A stretch of 64,000 nucleotides of DNA from Campylorhamphus procurvoides (taxonomy: Eukaryota > Chordata > Aves > Passeriformes > Dendrocolaptidae). The notes beneath the pieces were generated by a model. The model saw only the letters and a program-made list of their open reading frames with translations, ran no database searches and was not told the origin of the DNA. Location of the stretch: the NCBI GenBank assembly GCA_013396655.1, contig WBMV01000267.1, positions 2,422,078 to 2,486,077 of the forward strand. The letters are read 5' to 3'. Every line of letters begins with the position of its first letter. Positions within the stretch are counted from its first letter, which is position 1. Positions 38,652-50,948 of the stretch are shown piece by piece. Both the position numbers and the translations under genes were made by a program.

Positions 38652-41018
38652 GCAGTACTTATCTTTGCCTTGCGGATATTTTAGGATAATACAGTTGAAA
38701 ATTAATTACCTGTAATCCTACAAAATAATCAGCCATGTATTTGATGTTACTCTGTGAGTTAAAATCTAGTTGGCTAGAAAGCTACAGAACTTCACAGAGA
38801 AATTCACTGGGATGTGATCATATTCTGCAGTATGATGTTGTTCTGTATTCTTACAACAGGCACACAACTGAAGTATAAGATGCAACTATTTTAACTGAGA
38901 ACTATTGAATCTGTTTTCATGCCTTAACTATTGGTGATGGAGACTGGAGAAAGACTTCAGGAAAAAACATTCCTTTTTTACTGAGGAGCAGAAATATTGG
39001 TATCAAGTATCTCATTCCATCTTCTTTCATAGGTTTCTGTGAACATTCTCACAGAGTAGGAATTGCAGACTGACGAGTTAAAAAGCACATGCAATAAGAA
39101 AAATCTAGACAACTCAGGTACCTTTAAAAGTAATTCAGTTACTCTATAGGAACAGCACATTGTTATTTTCATTCAATGTATTTTTCATTCAAGAATATTA
39201 CTAAAGGAATATAGTTTTATATTTTTATATAACTTTCTGAGCCCTGTTCTTGCCAATATTTGAGTTCCTTCAATTCAGAGACTGCCAGAGATGGAATTCC
39301 TCATTATTTCTTGCTTGAATTTTTGCTCTGATAGATGCTATCTCACTAAGAACACTTTGCAAACTTTGTCTCCTAGACAACTGAAATCACATTTCTTAAT
39401 GTTCCCTTGACAGAATAAATATAAGTCTTAAAGTATATCAGAAGTTTTTCCAAAAATGAGTATGAAAGAACCTTTTCAATTTTTAAAGTTTGCATTGAAA
39501 ATTGCAGTTATTGAACAAATAAGCATTTTACTAATCTGTTTTCAACTCCAGAACGAAGTTCACAGTAACTGAAAATTAAATGGACTGAGCAATAAACTGA
39601 CTCCATTGATTTTCATTTTCCATGATGTCAAATATAAGCAGTAAGGAGAAAAGTAGAGATTAGAAGTATTTTAGCTTTTAAATATCCTTTTGGCTTTAGT
39701 CAGTCAGTGGAATGATGGTGAAAACATCTGTCATAGCCATACATTGGGAATAAGGTGTTTTAATGTAAACTTCATGGACTTTTTAAGCTTTGGTACCAAT
39801 GAAGTTTTTTGCCATTCTAACTTATTTTGTTCCTCAATTCATGTTGTTGTTATTTACTCAATGCTTTATCAAATCATAATCACTCAAAAAAAAGCAACCA
39901 ACCAAACATGTTGATTTGTCTATTTTAATTCTCAGATTTCAATATGAGTATTACTACTGCACCTAAAAATAAGACTTCAAGACAGAAATATTAAGAAATC
40001 TTCAAGGGACACAAGAGGATGTGGTTTGGAAGCTCATAAAAGCTAACTTCAGAAATAGCTCCCCTCTGAACCATCCCTGACAGAGCTTACATTCTCCCTC
40101 AGGAGATGCCTCACCTCTAATGGAGGAGAGGACACTAATCTGGATAAACTATGTGAAAACTATTCTTGCATCATACCGTCATCACCATATCCAGGGGAGG
40201 TGATAAACAAGTGAAAATTGGACACAGGGTAAAGAAAAACAAAAACAACCCTGTCAAATTATCTCTCTAGATTTCTAGGAACCAAATTTGAAGTTGGTAT
40301 AAATTTGAATTCTAAGAAAATAATAGGGCTTATGGATTTAGAAAACTTTTTCTAACACCCAGATAAAATACCTAAAAGGTCAATGTGAAAAAACAGGATA
40401 TAGAGATCCATTAAAGATTCAGGTTGATTTCTCCAAAGTAACAAATCAGTCTTCTAAAGATCTCAGCTAAAAAAAAAATGTATTAATATTCTTTATACTT
40501 GAGCCAAAGCTTATATCTCCAATGGTAACCAAGACTGGAGCACTGTGGAAACAGGTATGTATAAAATGATCCATCCTGTAAAAACAGATCCACAATATGA
40601 AAAACTGATAGTCATTTCTATTAAGTTAAGAACTATTGAGTATTGCATCATAACATAATGAGAAAATGTAATAAGCCTACTTAACAAAAATGTTGATGCT
40701 AATTAGAAACAGAATTTCTCAAAAATAAATTGCAACTTCACTATTTCAGGCATCATCCGACCATAAGAAAATCTGAAATGCAATAAAATGACGCTCAGAA
40801 AAAAAGAAACTATCACAGAGACTAAAAGTTCAGAAAACTACTGTGAAATGAAAAAACAGATTTAGTTATTTCAGGGGTGTACCAGGCTGATGAGAGGAAA
40901 ATGCAGTTTATGGGTAACAGCAAACAAAACTACTTTTCTAAGCATTTATAAGTTCTTTTTCAGGCCTCTGATTTTCAATTCAGAAGAGAAGCAGTTACAA
41001 CTATCTTTTATTACTTGC

Positions 41019-41120
41019 CTTATTTTTCTTAGCAAAGTGTGAAAAGGTCTGAAGAGTTCAGACATATCTTCTGGTTTATGGTCCAAGTTTAATGGTCCTT
41101 CAGAGTAGACAACAAGGCCA
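41019..41120 (-). CDS. ZFYVE28: ZFYVE28 exon 7, ending at a GC donor
   Basis: 102 bases, phase 2 in and out. Acceptor GAATTACAG ends at 41121. The exon encodes [19 protein letters not shown] and then [14 protein letters not shown], the end of the conserved N-terminal module. The exon must end at AG (41020-41019) to join RDLLQTL of exon 8 in frame, and the next bases are GCAAGT, not GT. This is therefore a GC-AG intron with an otherwise excellent match to U1 (AG|GCAAGT). No in-frame GT donor nearby gives the conserved protein junction KIRDLLQTL. Confidence 0.94.
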
Positions 41121-43955
41121 CTGTAATTCAAACACATGCATGAACACACACAAAAATGAAAATTTCATTACACAGAGCAACCACTGAACAAAGAGTCAGA
41201 AAAGCAACTGTACATAAACATTAGAACTATAATTAAGTTACACCTTATCTTCTTTTTGTCTTATTCACCCACAGTTAGAATTAGATTGTATTTAAAGTAA
41301 CATGGCAGAAAAAGCAGTGGAAGAGCATACATTGATTTTACTGCTGCAGCTGACTAATTAACAAAACCCAAAAGAAACCTATTATCAAGTAAGTTGGGGA
41401 AAGTCCACTGATTTGCTAGACTGCACATGGCTTTTGCTTTTCAGTCTAAATAACTTCTAGACAAGAGACCTAAGCTCCTATTTTTCTACCTCTAAGGTAA
41501 ATATAACCTGGTATTGATGTATGATTGAAAAAAACCCAAAAAACCCAGATTTGCTAAATCACATAAAACACATTTTGACAATACAATGCTTCTAAATCAA
41601 CTCAGTACTTGTAGATATTTCCCTGACAAGAGGTTAGTTTACAACGTTGAGAGCCTCCATGTACCTCACTGTAGTTACCTCACCAGCTCCTCCTGACCAA
41701 ATCACTACTGCCCAAACCAGCCTGTGTTTCAGGGGTTAGATAAAATTCACCTTCTCCACCGTATCTGCAGCATCACACCAAACTGTCTGAGAGCACATTC
41801 CGCCCACACCAGGAACCACTCTGCCTAAAACTGTTCAGTCCTCTGCCCACTGCAAAAACAACGTCTGTTTCTCAAAGGCAAATGGATCACACGTTTTCAC
41901 ATTCCAGATTACATAAGTTTTCTTTTTCCCAGGCCATCTTCCCCTTCCTGCCCGTAGAGTCAGTGCTCCGTTACTCAAGGTATTTCAAATGCATGTTCCT
42001 TTCGTGAGCAACCACCATCTGTGACCATCAAAGGTTCTCTGAGACACAGCAGCAAAGCTGATGTCACCACTTAAATGAATTCCAATGAAGTATTAAAAAA
42101 AAAAAAAAGACCAAGGGATTAGGGTTTTGAGGGCAAGAGCAGGGGAAGAAGGAATGAGAGAGAGAAAAGTTGCTTTTTTTTGCAAGTCACCTTTTCTTTT
42201 CATGGCTGAAGACCAATTATCCTGTTACTAGGGATGTGTATTTTTTTTAATATGTTTTCCAAGCTTCAACAAGCAGGCTGCCACGAAGTGAAGCAGTTAT
42301 TGCTGACTCATGTCTTATGTTCTGCCTAAACAAATATTACTGCTTTGCTCAGTGGAAGCTCGAGGCTGCTCTCACTGAACTTCTACCTAATGAAAAGTCA
42401 CTGTTCCTTTGGCTTTCAGGTATGGTTTGCTTTCCACAGAGCTTAATTCTCAGAAGAAATTAAAAAAGACAGAAGTTGGCTAGAGGACTGAAAAAAAATG
42501 CTATGAAATGGCTTCTGTGTAACATTTGAAAGAGTTCTGAATCAAAGCCTGAATACAGCTGCAACATGGAAAGAACGTCTCTATAGTTCCTACGAGGTTC
42601 AAAGTTCACTGACACCTGTTGAGATACCAGACAACGTGCACTGTATAACATGTATATGATAAATTGATGTCTGAAAAGAAACTTTATACAAAAGTGACCC
42701 TTAAAGAACTGAGAGGATCTGGCACTTCTCCCTGCCCAGGCCCATCCTTCTCATGAAGACACAGAGCCACAGCCTGACAACTGTGCCTTGCATCTGTTTT
42801 GGATTTAAAGGTTTCTCCTTTCACAGACCAAATAACACTGATTCTGGATGGTGCAGTTTTGCTGTGGAACTTCACATGGCAATGTTTTATTTGACTTATT
42901 TTCAAATCACTGGATAATTAGGAGCAGTTAAGCTTTTTCTTTCCTCTTTCCCTATCCTTTGTAATTTGGGATAGACATGATCTATTTTCCACAGAGCCCT
43001 TGGTTTTCCATTTACTTGTGCTGTGCTCCTGTTCACTGTGTCTTCCAGCAGCTTCAAACTGAGTTCTCACATTCCCATTGTCTTTCAATGATCAGATTAT
43101 TACTGTTATTATTTTTAGAATGACAGTTACAGACAATATCCTATTTAACAGGAACAACAGACCACAGGGATTTCCTAAGGAGAAGCATATTACACTGAGG
43201 ATTTGAGGTTTCTTATTTCCCTCAATTATACTACTTATATTAGCTGACTTTAAAACATTCACAATGGTAAAATATTAAAAATATGCTGGCTCTACTCCAG
43301 AGAAGCTGCTGTCTTACTAAGTCATGAAGACTCATTAGGAAAAATGCATTTGATTTGTTCAATCTTGCAAAAACTGTATGAAGCAAAACCACTGCTATAA
43401 TTTAGTTGTCTTGAGTGGTCAATACAGGACACAAATCTACAGAAAAGCTTCGCATGTTCATACTTTCCTTGAAGAGAATTAAGGCTAACTCAGTGGCTGC
43501 AATGCAGTTTGCCATGATAATTACTTAGGAATTCAGAATCATTGAGAAAAATACACAAATCTTACTGAATACTTTTGGTTTTCAAGACTTGTATCCTTAA
43601 GTCATACTATTTTTGAGTGACATAAAAATATGTGCTTTCAAAAAACATTTCTGACAACATGACATTTCAAAGACTGGTGTTCCTAATTTTTAAATTTTGC
43701 TGGAGGATGTCTGCATTTTTTCCTGCCTTTTCTATTTAGGGATCTAACATACTTTTTTTTTCCTTGATATTCTGCATTAAACTGGTAATGATTTATACTA
43801 ATTTATAACATAATCGTCCTCTTTTATTTTTTTTTTAGGAAAGCACAAGCAAACTTAGGTGAAAAAAAATATGTCAAAATTCTGAACACATTTTTTCAAA
43901 TCTTAAATAAACCATTAAATGAGGCAGAGTGGAGAGCAATTAAAAAATTACTTAC
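41121..43955 (-). other. ZFYVE28 intron between exons 6 and 7
   Basis: 2.8 kb with a homopolymer A run near 42094 and no recognisable gene or transposon. Confidence 0.7.
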
Positions 43956-44045
43956 CAGACAATGGCTAATCTTGGAATTGTAAACATTAAAGCTGGTTCA
44001 TAGTCATCTATCATATCTTGAGTGAGGTATCCAAGCCTTAAGGCT
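43956..44045 (-). CDS. ZFYVE28: ZFYVE28 exon 6
   Basis: 90 bases, phase 2 in and out. Acceptor TTCTGCTTAG ends at 44046; donor TG|GTAAGT starts at 43955. The incoming AG plus A gives Arg, then [17 protein letters not shown] and [12 protein letters not shown], an acidic conserved segment of the N-terminal region. The outgoing TG plus T from exon 7 makes the Cys that precedes GLVVY. Confidence 0.95.
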
Positions 44046-45991
44046 CTAAGCAGAAGAATAAAATTATTTAGTAAGAGTTCAAACTCTCGCAGAATACATT
44101 TCACTAGGAAAAAAATTGAAAAAGTTGTTACAAGCAAAACCAAACTGACAGAATTTAACTCATGAACTATTTTTGTACAATCTAAACCACTATGTGTATT
44201 ACTGACTGCTTTAGTCTCTGCTTCAAAAAAAACAGCATAACACAAAATAATTCATTTAAGAATAAAAACCCCTTTAAACACTTAAAGGTTTTACAGTAAC
44301 CCAACTCCAAATTTAGTTTTATGCCATGTTCCCTTTTTATTTACTATTCACATCAAGCTTCAGCTTGTTACTGAAAACAACTACTAAGAGTTTTTTCAAC
44401 TAAAAGAAACATTTTTAAAGTAATAGGGGAACGTGTTTGGTTTCACTTTCAAATACAAATGGCTCTCATCATCTAGGCCAACTCCCCCAAACTAACAAAA
44501 AAACCTCAACACAGTTCTACACAGTGACTATTGTTGAAGTCTAAGGATTTGCTGTAGGTTCAAGCCCTGTGTGGGCCATTTACTTAAGCATTGGATTGAT
44601 CCTTGTGGGTCCTTTCCAACAAAGTATTCTATGATTTAATATTTGGGGGAGAATTCATTGTCCTCAAATAGCTTCTCAAATGTCTTAAGCCCCTTTTAGA
44701 CTAAAACCCAATTTGTTTAGATTTTTTATTTGGCTACGCTTTTCAGCTTTCTTCACAACTTCCCGATTTCCTCAATTTTCATAACATCCTCAGTTGCTCT
44801 TAAAAATTAGTCCGTATCAGTGCTTAAGATAACACTTAAAACTGCACACTAGTCCTGCTCTTGGCCCCCCAAAGAACAGAAATAACCTTTTCTTATTCCA
44901 CGTCAGCACTCTGGCCAATACTGCTGGTGGTGGACAGAGCACAACCACAAAGCAAGTCCTCCTGGTACCCACAGCATAAGAGATGCTCCAGACCCCTCGT
45001 CATCTTTGTGGCCTCTGCTTGACATGTGTATTCAGTAGCTGAATATGTGTATATGCAGCAGCACTCTGACTGGTGGAAGGTAATTCCTCCTACTCGTGAC
45101 CTTTTTTGAGTTGCAATCCTGTCTTTTAAAACACCTGGAACACCTCTGATCTTGGTGCCATCTACAGAAAGTGGCAGTGTGTGCTGTACTCCTTCATCCC
45201 TTAATGAAAGGGCCCACCACACCAGACCCAGGGTCTGCTTCACCAGTTCTCCTCGTATGACAGTAAAACACTTATTCCAAGGGTATTTTACAGTCAATTG
45301 GTGTTTGATAATTACACTCAGAATAAGGTTCACTAGCTTCCCTTTTAAGAACAGTGTTGCACTGTTTAAAACACCACTAAAGCTGAGTATTTCACCTGCT
45401 GTTCCCCTCTCTACAGCCCACCTGCCAGGCTAATTAATCTGCCACAAAAGGGAAGAAAAAAAAGTTGTTCAACACAGTACATTCCACATTCACACTTTTC
45501 TTTGCACCTTGTGCTTCTAAAAGAACTTATGAATTGCTGGACTGCTTGATTTTTTATCATCATCTCTGCATACATGGAGTCAAGCTCCAGTCCTGTAAGA
45601 CTTTAAAGAGCTTTTACCAGTTCTTTGTTATAATCTCTAGAGGTTCACAGATGATTTGAGTCATCTCCCCATGTATTCTTGCACAAAATATCATTAAGTC
45701 TTAATGCTTTAAACAGACCTCACTTACATAAATGCTTAGTCTTCATGTACATGTTTATAACTGGGTATACCAATAATAGTTATTGTTGAATTACTAACTT
45801 CTGTTGGGTTTGGGGTTATTTTTATCTAGAAAACATAAAAGCATAGGCTTGTGCCTGGCAAGTATGCTTAATTCTTTTCCACTTTGTTCCTCAATACTTA
45901 CTAGAAAAGCAAAATACCAGGTGTTTCTATTTTTCTTCAGGACTACAGTTACAGTATATCAACAAAAGCTCAGATCTAGCCCTTAACTTAC
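44046..45991 (-). other. ZFYVE28 intron between exons 5 and 6
   Basis: 1.9 kb. Contains a CR1 3' end on the plus strand (about 44560-44637) and possibly a tiny CR1 scrap on the minus strand near 44970-45015. A 146-codon minus-strand frame at 44893-45333 has no coherent protein content. Confidence 0.65.
44560..44637 (+). mobile_element. CR1 3'-end fragment, plus strand
   Basis: CCCTGTGTGGGCCATTTAC leads into TTGGATTGATCCTTGTGGGT and CCTTTCCAACAAAG, then TATTCTATGATTT, the conserved CR1 3' terminus. Only about 80 bases remain. Confidence 0.85.
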
Positions 45992-46081
45992 CTCTCCACA
46001 GTTTCACAGAACAGAACGATTACCTCTTGCTGGACATAGTATTCTTTTGGAGACTTCACAGGTACCATGGCCGACACATAA
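45992..46081 (-). CDS. ZFYVE28: ZFYVE28 exon 5
   Basis: 90 bases, phase 2 in and 2 out, so its removal would keep the frame. Acceptor TTTGTAG ends at 46082; donor AG|GTAAGT starts at 45991. It encodes [20 protein letters not shown] and then IVLFCETVE, matching the family without gaps. It is too short to be obvious as an open frame and was placed by matching the conserved protein block and the splice sites. Confidence 0.93.
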
Positions 46082-47797
46082 CTACAAACATTATAAAATA
46101 ACATACCACTGTGTTATATGCCTTAACAAGTAAGATTATAAATAAAAGCAAACCTAGGACGAATCTTCTATGAAACCTAACCTTTCCTGCAGCATTTTGT
46201 ATTTATTCTGACAGCACTCACTACAAAAACAGGATAAGAATCTATTAGAAATACAGCCAAATTACTTATTCCAGACAAAGGAAGTGGAACTCAGTAGTAA
46301 TTTAGCAACATAATTACACATACTTAGCTATCAGAACTCTATACTGTGTGGCACAGAGAGGTTGGTCCTAGAAGGATCTTTATTGCCACATCTCAAAGAT
46401 AGTAGTTTACTGTGCATTTCCTTAAGAAAATGACTAAGCCAAACCTTTTATCTAAAAAGGCTTTACCTGAAATCAGATCAGTGATATTTCAGTTACCCAG
46501 AGGAAACAATTTATGACACTTAAGGTTTGGCCTCATTTCTATGTGGAATTACTTGCAAAAGCACTAATTCAACACGGTAAGACACACTGGTAAAAGTTAA
46601 GTGGGTTTCTATCACTGTACTACTTATTGGTCATTTCCAGACTACAAGTAACACAGAAAGAGGAAAGAAGCTTTACCATTTGCAGAACAATGGTAAAGAA
46701 AAATGATGTATGTAGAGTTGATATTGAGAGGCCAGAAATTGCACAGGCACTGACGAGAACCAGATTGCCATTGGTACCTGTACTCAAAACCACACTTAAA
46801 AGCACTTTTTTAGGCAGTACTTTCAATTAAAATGGTTTTCAATGTAGCAGAATAGCGATGCTTTTTTCTAACCAGAAAAAACTGCTTACCTGAATAAAAT
46901 AATACAAGGAAATATGTATATTAAGGAAGTGCAAACAGTAATGGGAGGCAAGACAGTCTTCTATTCCCAAGAAAATTTAAAAGCCTACTCAGTTCTAAGA
47001 AACATGTTCTGCTGAGGGCTGGAATGACTGCATTATATTAGGTCCATAAATAATCTTGCCCATTATCTTGTCCATGGCCAGCACCACAAGCATCTAAAAC
47101 ACATGCAGGTAGCTGGCTTAGACTCTGAAGGACAACACAAGACTTGTCAATGTGACCTTTGATGCAAAAAGCAGTTACTTTTTTCACTCCAAAAGCAGTT
47201 ATTTTTATTTTTGCTATAAAACTTCCGAGCCATTTTTCAATTAGAAGTTTTTAAATCAATGAGTTCCTTTGTTTAATTATGGCTTGTGTAAAAGCACTTC
47301 CTTCAGCAGAATTCAATTTGCCTTGTTAAATTCACTGGGTGCATCTTGCCTGTATCTCTAAGCACAGGAGAACAAAACCTCGTAGTCTCTAGAATATTTG
47401 TTTCATTCTTTTCTTTTTAAACATCTCCTATTTGCTGCCTTTTCTACAACAAAGAACACATTAAGAGAGGAGATTTATAGTTTCCTTTTGTGCCTTGGAA
47501 ATTCTCCCTCAAATGCCATATGCCAGTATGCAAATTGAAGATTATAGTTTAGTTGGAGAGAGCAAATGTTGATTGCTAAAAAGCTATTTAGTTTTCTTCT
47601 CATTATTGCTACATTGAAAGGAAAAAAATCTAACAATACAACAAATTACTAGAGAATCCAAATACCATGATAAAAAAATTACATACTTTTTTCATTAAGC
47701 AAAAACAGAACAGCCAATTTCCAAAAAACCAACAAACCACACCACAGCTGCAGCAGCCAAGCCAATGCTCACAACCCACTTACTTCAGCTCTTTTAC
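46082..47797 (-). other. ZFYVE28 intron between exons 4 and 5
   Basis: 1.7 kb of AT-rich sequence; nothing recognised beyond short local duplications (for example two AAAAGCAGTTA copies near 47170-47200). Confidence 0.65.
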
Positions 47798-48000
47798 CTT
47801 AATTCAAACTCAGCAAAAAGGACATCAAAATGCTTGAGTGAGTCTTTCATTTTTTCTGTGTAGAGGTTCAAATCCCTCAAGGCCTGGTCACGAATGATGT
47901 TCCTGACTTCCTCCAGGCTCCGTGTCAGATCCTTGGCCAACGGCCTCATGGCCATACTCTCAATTTCACGATTCATGATAATCGAACCAGCAGCCAAACA
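47798..48000 (-). CDS. ZFYVE28: ZFYVE28 exon 4
   Basis: 203 bases entering at phase 0 and leaving after two bases of a codon (AG). Acceptor TTTCATAG precedes 48000; donor is AG|GTAAAAG at 47797. It encodes [14 protein letters not shown] through DVLFAEFEL, a strongly conserved, charged, probably helical stretch of the LST2 N-terminal region. The split codon completes with T from exon 5 to give serine (the join reads EFEL-S-YVSAM). An open frame starts at an internal Met two residues in (ATG would need changes here), so the splice-defined start is preferred over any Met-based start. Confidence 0.95.
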
Positions 48001-50810
48001 CTATGAAATATATGAAGAGATAAAAATACTTGTTTTCACAAATTTCTTTTATATTTAAAAACAAAGCACAGGATGTGCTATTTAATACTTTGAATAAGCG
48101 CAGTACTTAGCCCCAGTTGGTTACAAATTATGAAACAAGTGAAAGATTTAAGACTGGTATGTCAAGAATCATAAGCTTTCACATACAAGTCAGGGAGCAG
48201 CTCAGCCAAGGAAACATGAGAATGGGGGGAGGCTCAAGTGCAAGAAGTGGTGACAGAAGGATTTAAAGCTATTCTCCCAATAAGGCAATAAGCACGTGTA
48301 GGGTACATTCTCTGTGTACACAAGGATTGCCTGCCTAAGAGGGATGTGAATCCAGCAAAATTACAATCCATGGACTGTTTTGATTCAGGCTGGACTGCTT
48401 TATTTTGCAAAATAAATGTAATTGTAAAACAAAAGAACAGAAATTCTGCAATTGTGATGTCCTTTACAACAAAACTGGCTACACTGGCTATCAGACCATG
48501 GATCCAGTATTCTGCTTTCCACCGAAATCGCGAATATATTTTATGGGAAAGAATATAAAAACCAGGTCACTGAGTGATTCTTCCCTTCCAGTGTCTGGAA
48601 AGCAGCTATTTAAGAGATTTCTTGCCTCAGGCATTATACATGGACTCCCTTTGACCAGCTGATAACGACATTAAAAAGTAGATTTTTACTGTAACACATT
48701 AGTAAAACTTTTCCAAAAAAAAAGTTGCTCTTAAAAACAACTGCTGGCTTTATTCCTTTCTGGATACTTCTGGAAGACAATGAGTACTGCTATAAATCGT
48801 ATTTTCTGTATTAATGGAAATATTTTTATTAACTGAAAATATACAAGGTTCTTCTAGTGTTCTAGTCTCAGAGATCCCACTTTTTTAATCTCCATTTGCA
48901 GCTGTATGTCTCCCCTTTCCCCTGCACTACTGTGGATGGGAGGCATTTCTGCAGCTCTGTATGGGGGACCTGCAATCCCAGCCCTTTCTCAGCAGCCTGA
49001 TGCATTGATTTGTGTTTTAAGGGCACTCAGAGGAGATCACATTCTTACTTCTTATGAACCAAAGCAGTATTTGTGGGAATGTATGGACAGGGCAAGTCTT
49101 ACCTGTTGGTAGGTACTCTCAGTCTGACAACTCAGTGGTGGCACTGACAAGGACACAAGTGTATTCTCAAAGTCCACAGAGCCTTCTTGCTACATGAATT
49201 TACAGGCGGACAGTGCCTACAGCAGTAGGAGTTAACATTACATCATACTGCATATGTTACTTTTTCTGAAATCAACAGGTGTCTCCAGCCTGATGGTTGG
49301 ATTTGGAGACAGTGAAAGTTTGATTTGGAAAGAGTGAAGGCATTAGCTGATGTAACACAGTGAATAAAGGGTGTTTTTTTCCTGTCAGAAAATACTGCCT
49401 CAGTGATTCCCTCAAGCATTTTCCCAATGCAAGAAGCCACTACACTGGCTGGCACCTTTCCCTGTTTGTTCGCTGCTGTAATCCCAGTTTATTAGTCCCT
49501 TAGAGTAAGAAAAGGTGATGGAATTCACAGGGATTCATAACGGATGGTTGTAGAAAGAATGAGCCCGGCCAAAACTACAGACTCCCATCAGTTTAAAACA
49601 CAGCATGGTGTCACCTGAACGATGGCAGGGACTGACACGATAATGAGAAGAAAAACTGCTGTGGGTTTTGCTGAGGACAGGATTGCAAATCATTGACATA
49701 TTAAACTCATTTTGTAAATTCTATCTGAGACTTCCCTGACTCAGAGTAGCCTACAATTAACAACTGTCAAAGCAAGTTTCAGAAGCAGAACATAAGGAGG
49801 CACATTAGACCAAATAAGACATGAACTTTTCATGAGGAATGTGCACTTGAAAAAGAAAAGAGGAACTGGTAGAGAAAAGAATGGATAATAACAGGAGCCC
49901 AAGGATAGCTTCAAATACAGGAGAGGCAAAGCTGAAACCAGTACCACAATGTCCTGTTGTGTGGTGGGATGTCTAGACTATTCCCCATTCAAGTCTCAAA
50001 AATTCACAATGCCTCAAGGCACTCTCAGGCCAGCAGAAGGGAAAACATTCAGTTTATCACTAAAAATGCCGCAATGATTTTTTTTTTTTTAGCCAACAGA
50101 CATCGAATAAACTAACGAATAAATATCTTGCATAACACATCCTTTTTTCTGACACTTCAGACTTCCCTTGGTTAAAATAATTAAAGCTTATTCACTACAG
50201 CAATGCCTTGCTCCTACAGGTAGCTGTAGAATCAAGTCTTTCAAAAAAACTAGTTAAGAGAAATGGACTTCAGTGTTTTGCACAGGAAGCATTATACTTT
50301 TAGCGTACACATGAAACAAACGAGTTATGTGCAACAAATGACAGCTCAAAGTTATATATATTTAGTCCAAGTTATAGCATAACATGAGCCATTAAAATAA
50401 TGTGACAGCATGCACTTGTATTTGTTGGGGATGAACTTTTATCCCGACAAAACCCCCTAGTATTCTTTTATTTGCTTTTAAGATTTTCAAAACATGAGAC
50501 AGAAAATGGTCCATTAGGATAAAAAAAAATAAAACCCAAGAATACTTATCAGATGCCAACTCACAAAAGAGTGGCCATAATGACAGCAAATGATTATGGA
50601 AATAAACTGGTGTGCTGTTAGCCCAACCAAAGCCAAAACCTTAAAGACTCCCTTTCCACTGAGCACCCAGAGCAAGTTCTCACAGATGTTTGCTTTGCTC
50701 TGTAGTTATACTGACTACTTTCAGAAAAGTCTCAAGATGTACTTGGTGCTTCCTGCCACCAGAGAAAAGAGCATCTATTAACTCCAAGCACAGAAATATG
50801 ACAGACTCAC
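48001..50810 (-). other. ZFYVE28 intron between exons 3 and 4
   Basis: 2.8 kb. A poly-T run at about 50078 and short unrecognised open frames near 48400 and 48900; no splice-supported exon seen. Confidence 0.65.
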
Positions 50811-50948
50811 CTCTGCTCCAAACCAAAGCTGTCCCGCAAGGTTGTCATGGCGGATTTCCTCAGGAAACTTCACACAAAAGTCTCGGTTGGCCCGTTCGTG
50901 TGGAATGCACTCATCCATGATCTGATTTATGATGTTCAAAACATTATC
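50811..50948 (-). CDS. ZFYVE28: ZFYVE28 exon 3 (first exon in window)
   Basis: 138 bases, 46 codons, phase 0 at both ends. It starts after CTTCAG at 50949 and ends before the donor GTGAGT (50810-50805). The encoded block begins [13 protein letters not shown] and ends LWFGAE, nearly identical to the family's N-terminal conserved region (human residues about 61-106). It contains the lysine of the DFCVKFPEE motif (codon 50870-50868), which by counting corresponds to human Lys87, the reported monoubiquitination site that controls endosomal localisation. The preceding exon, ending near Gln60, was not found within 50949-64000. Confidence 0.95.

Larger units (their letters stand above)
33201..41018 (-). 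other. ZFYVE28 intron between exons 7 and 8 (7.8 kb, GC-AG)
   Basis: Bounded by a GC donor (41018-41017) and an AG acceptor (33202-33201). Holds a solo LTR (33783-34348), a 24-28 base tandem repeat (35485-35562) and a perfect hairpin (38622-38651). No other gene recognised. Confidence 0.8.
3281..50948 (-). other. ZFYVE28: ZFYVE28 (LST2) gene body, partial at both ends
   Basis: Ten coding exons in order on the minus strand read through as one protein that I recognise as ZFYVE28, the vertebrate homolog of C. elegans lst-2. Known for the family: the protein binds PI3P on early endosomes through a C-terminal FYVE finger and promotes EGFR downregulation; monoubiquitination moves it to the cytosol. 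Seen here: about 822 codons, every intron with an AG acceptor, nine in-window donors GT and one GC, phases 0,2,2,2,2,2,2,1,1,1 at successive exon ends. Missing: the N-terminal ~60 residues (right of the window) and the FYVE domain plus 3' UTR (left). In-window intron lengths are about 2810, 1716, 1946, 2835, 7818, 11132, 14765, 636 and 1543 bases. Exon numbers are my inference. Confidence 0.96.

Noticed and set aside
44893..45333. 146-codon minus-strand open frame on the gene strand
   Set aside because: No conserved ZFYVE28 block, no fitting splice sites, and exons 5 and 6 already join in phase across it.
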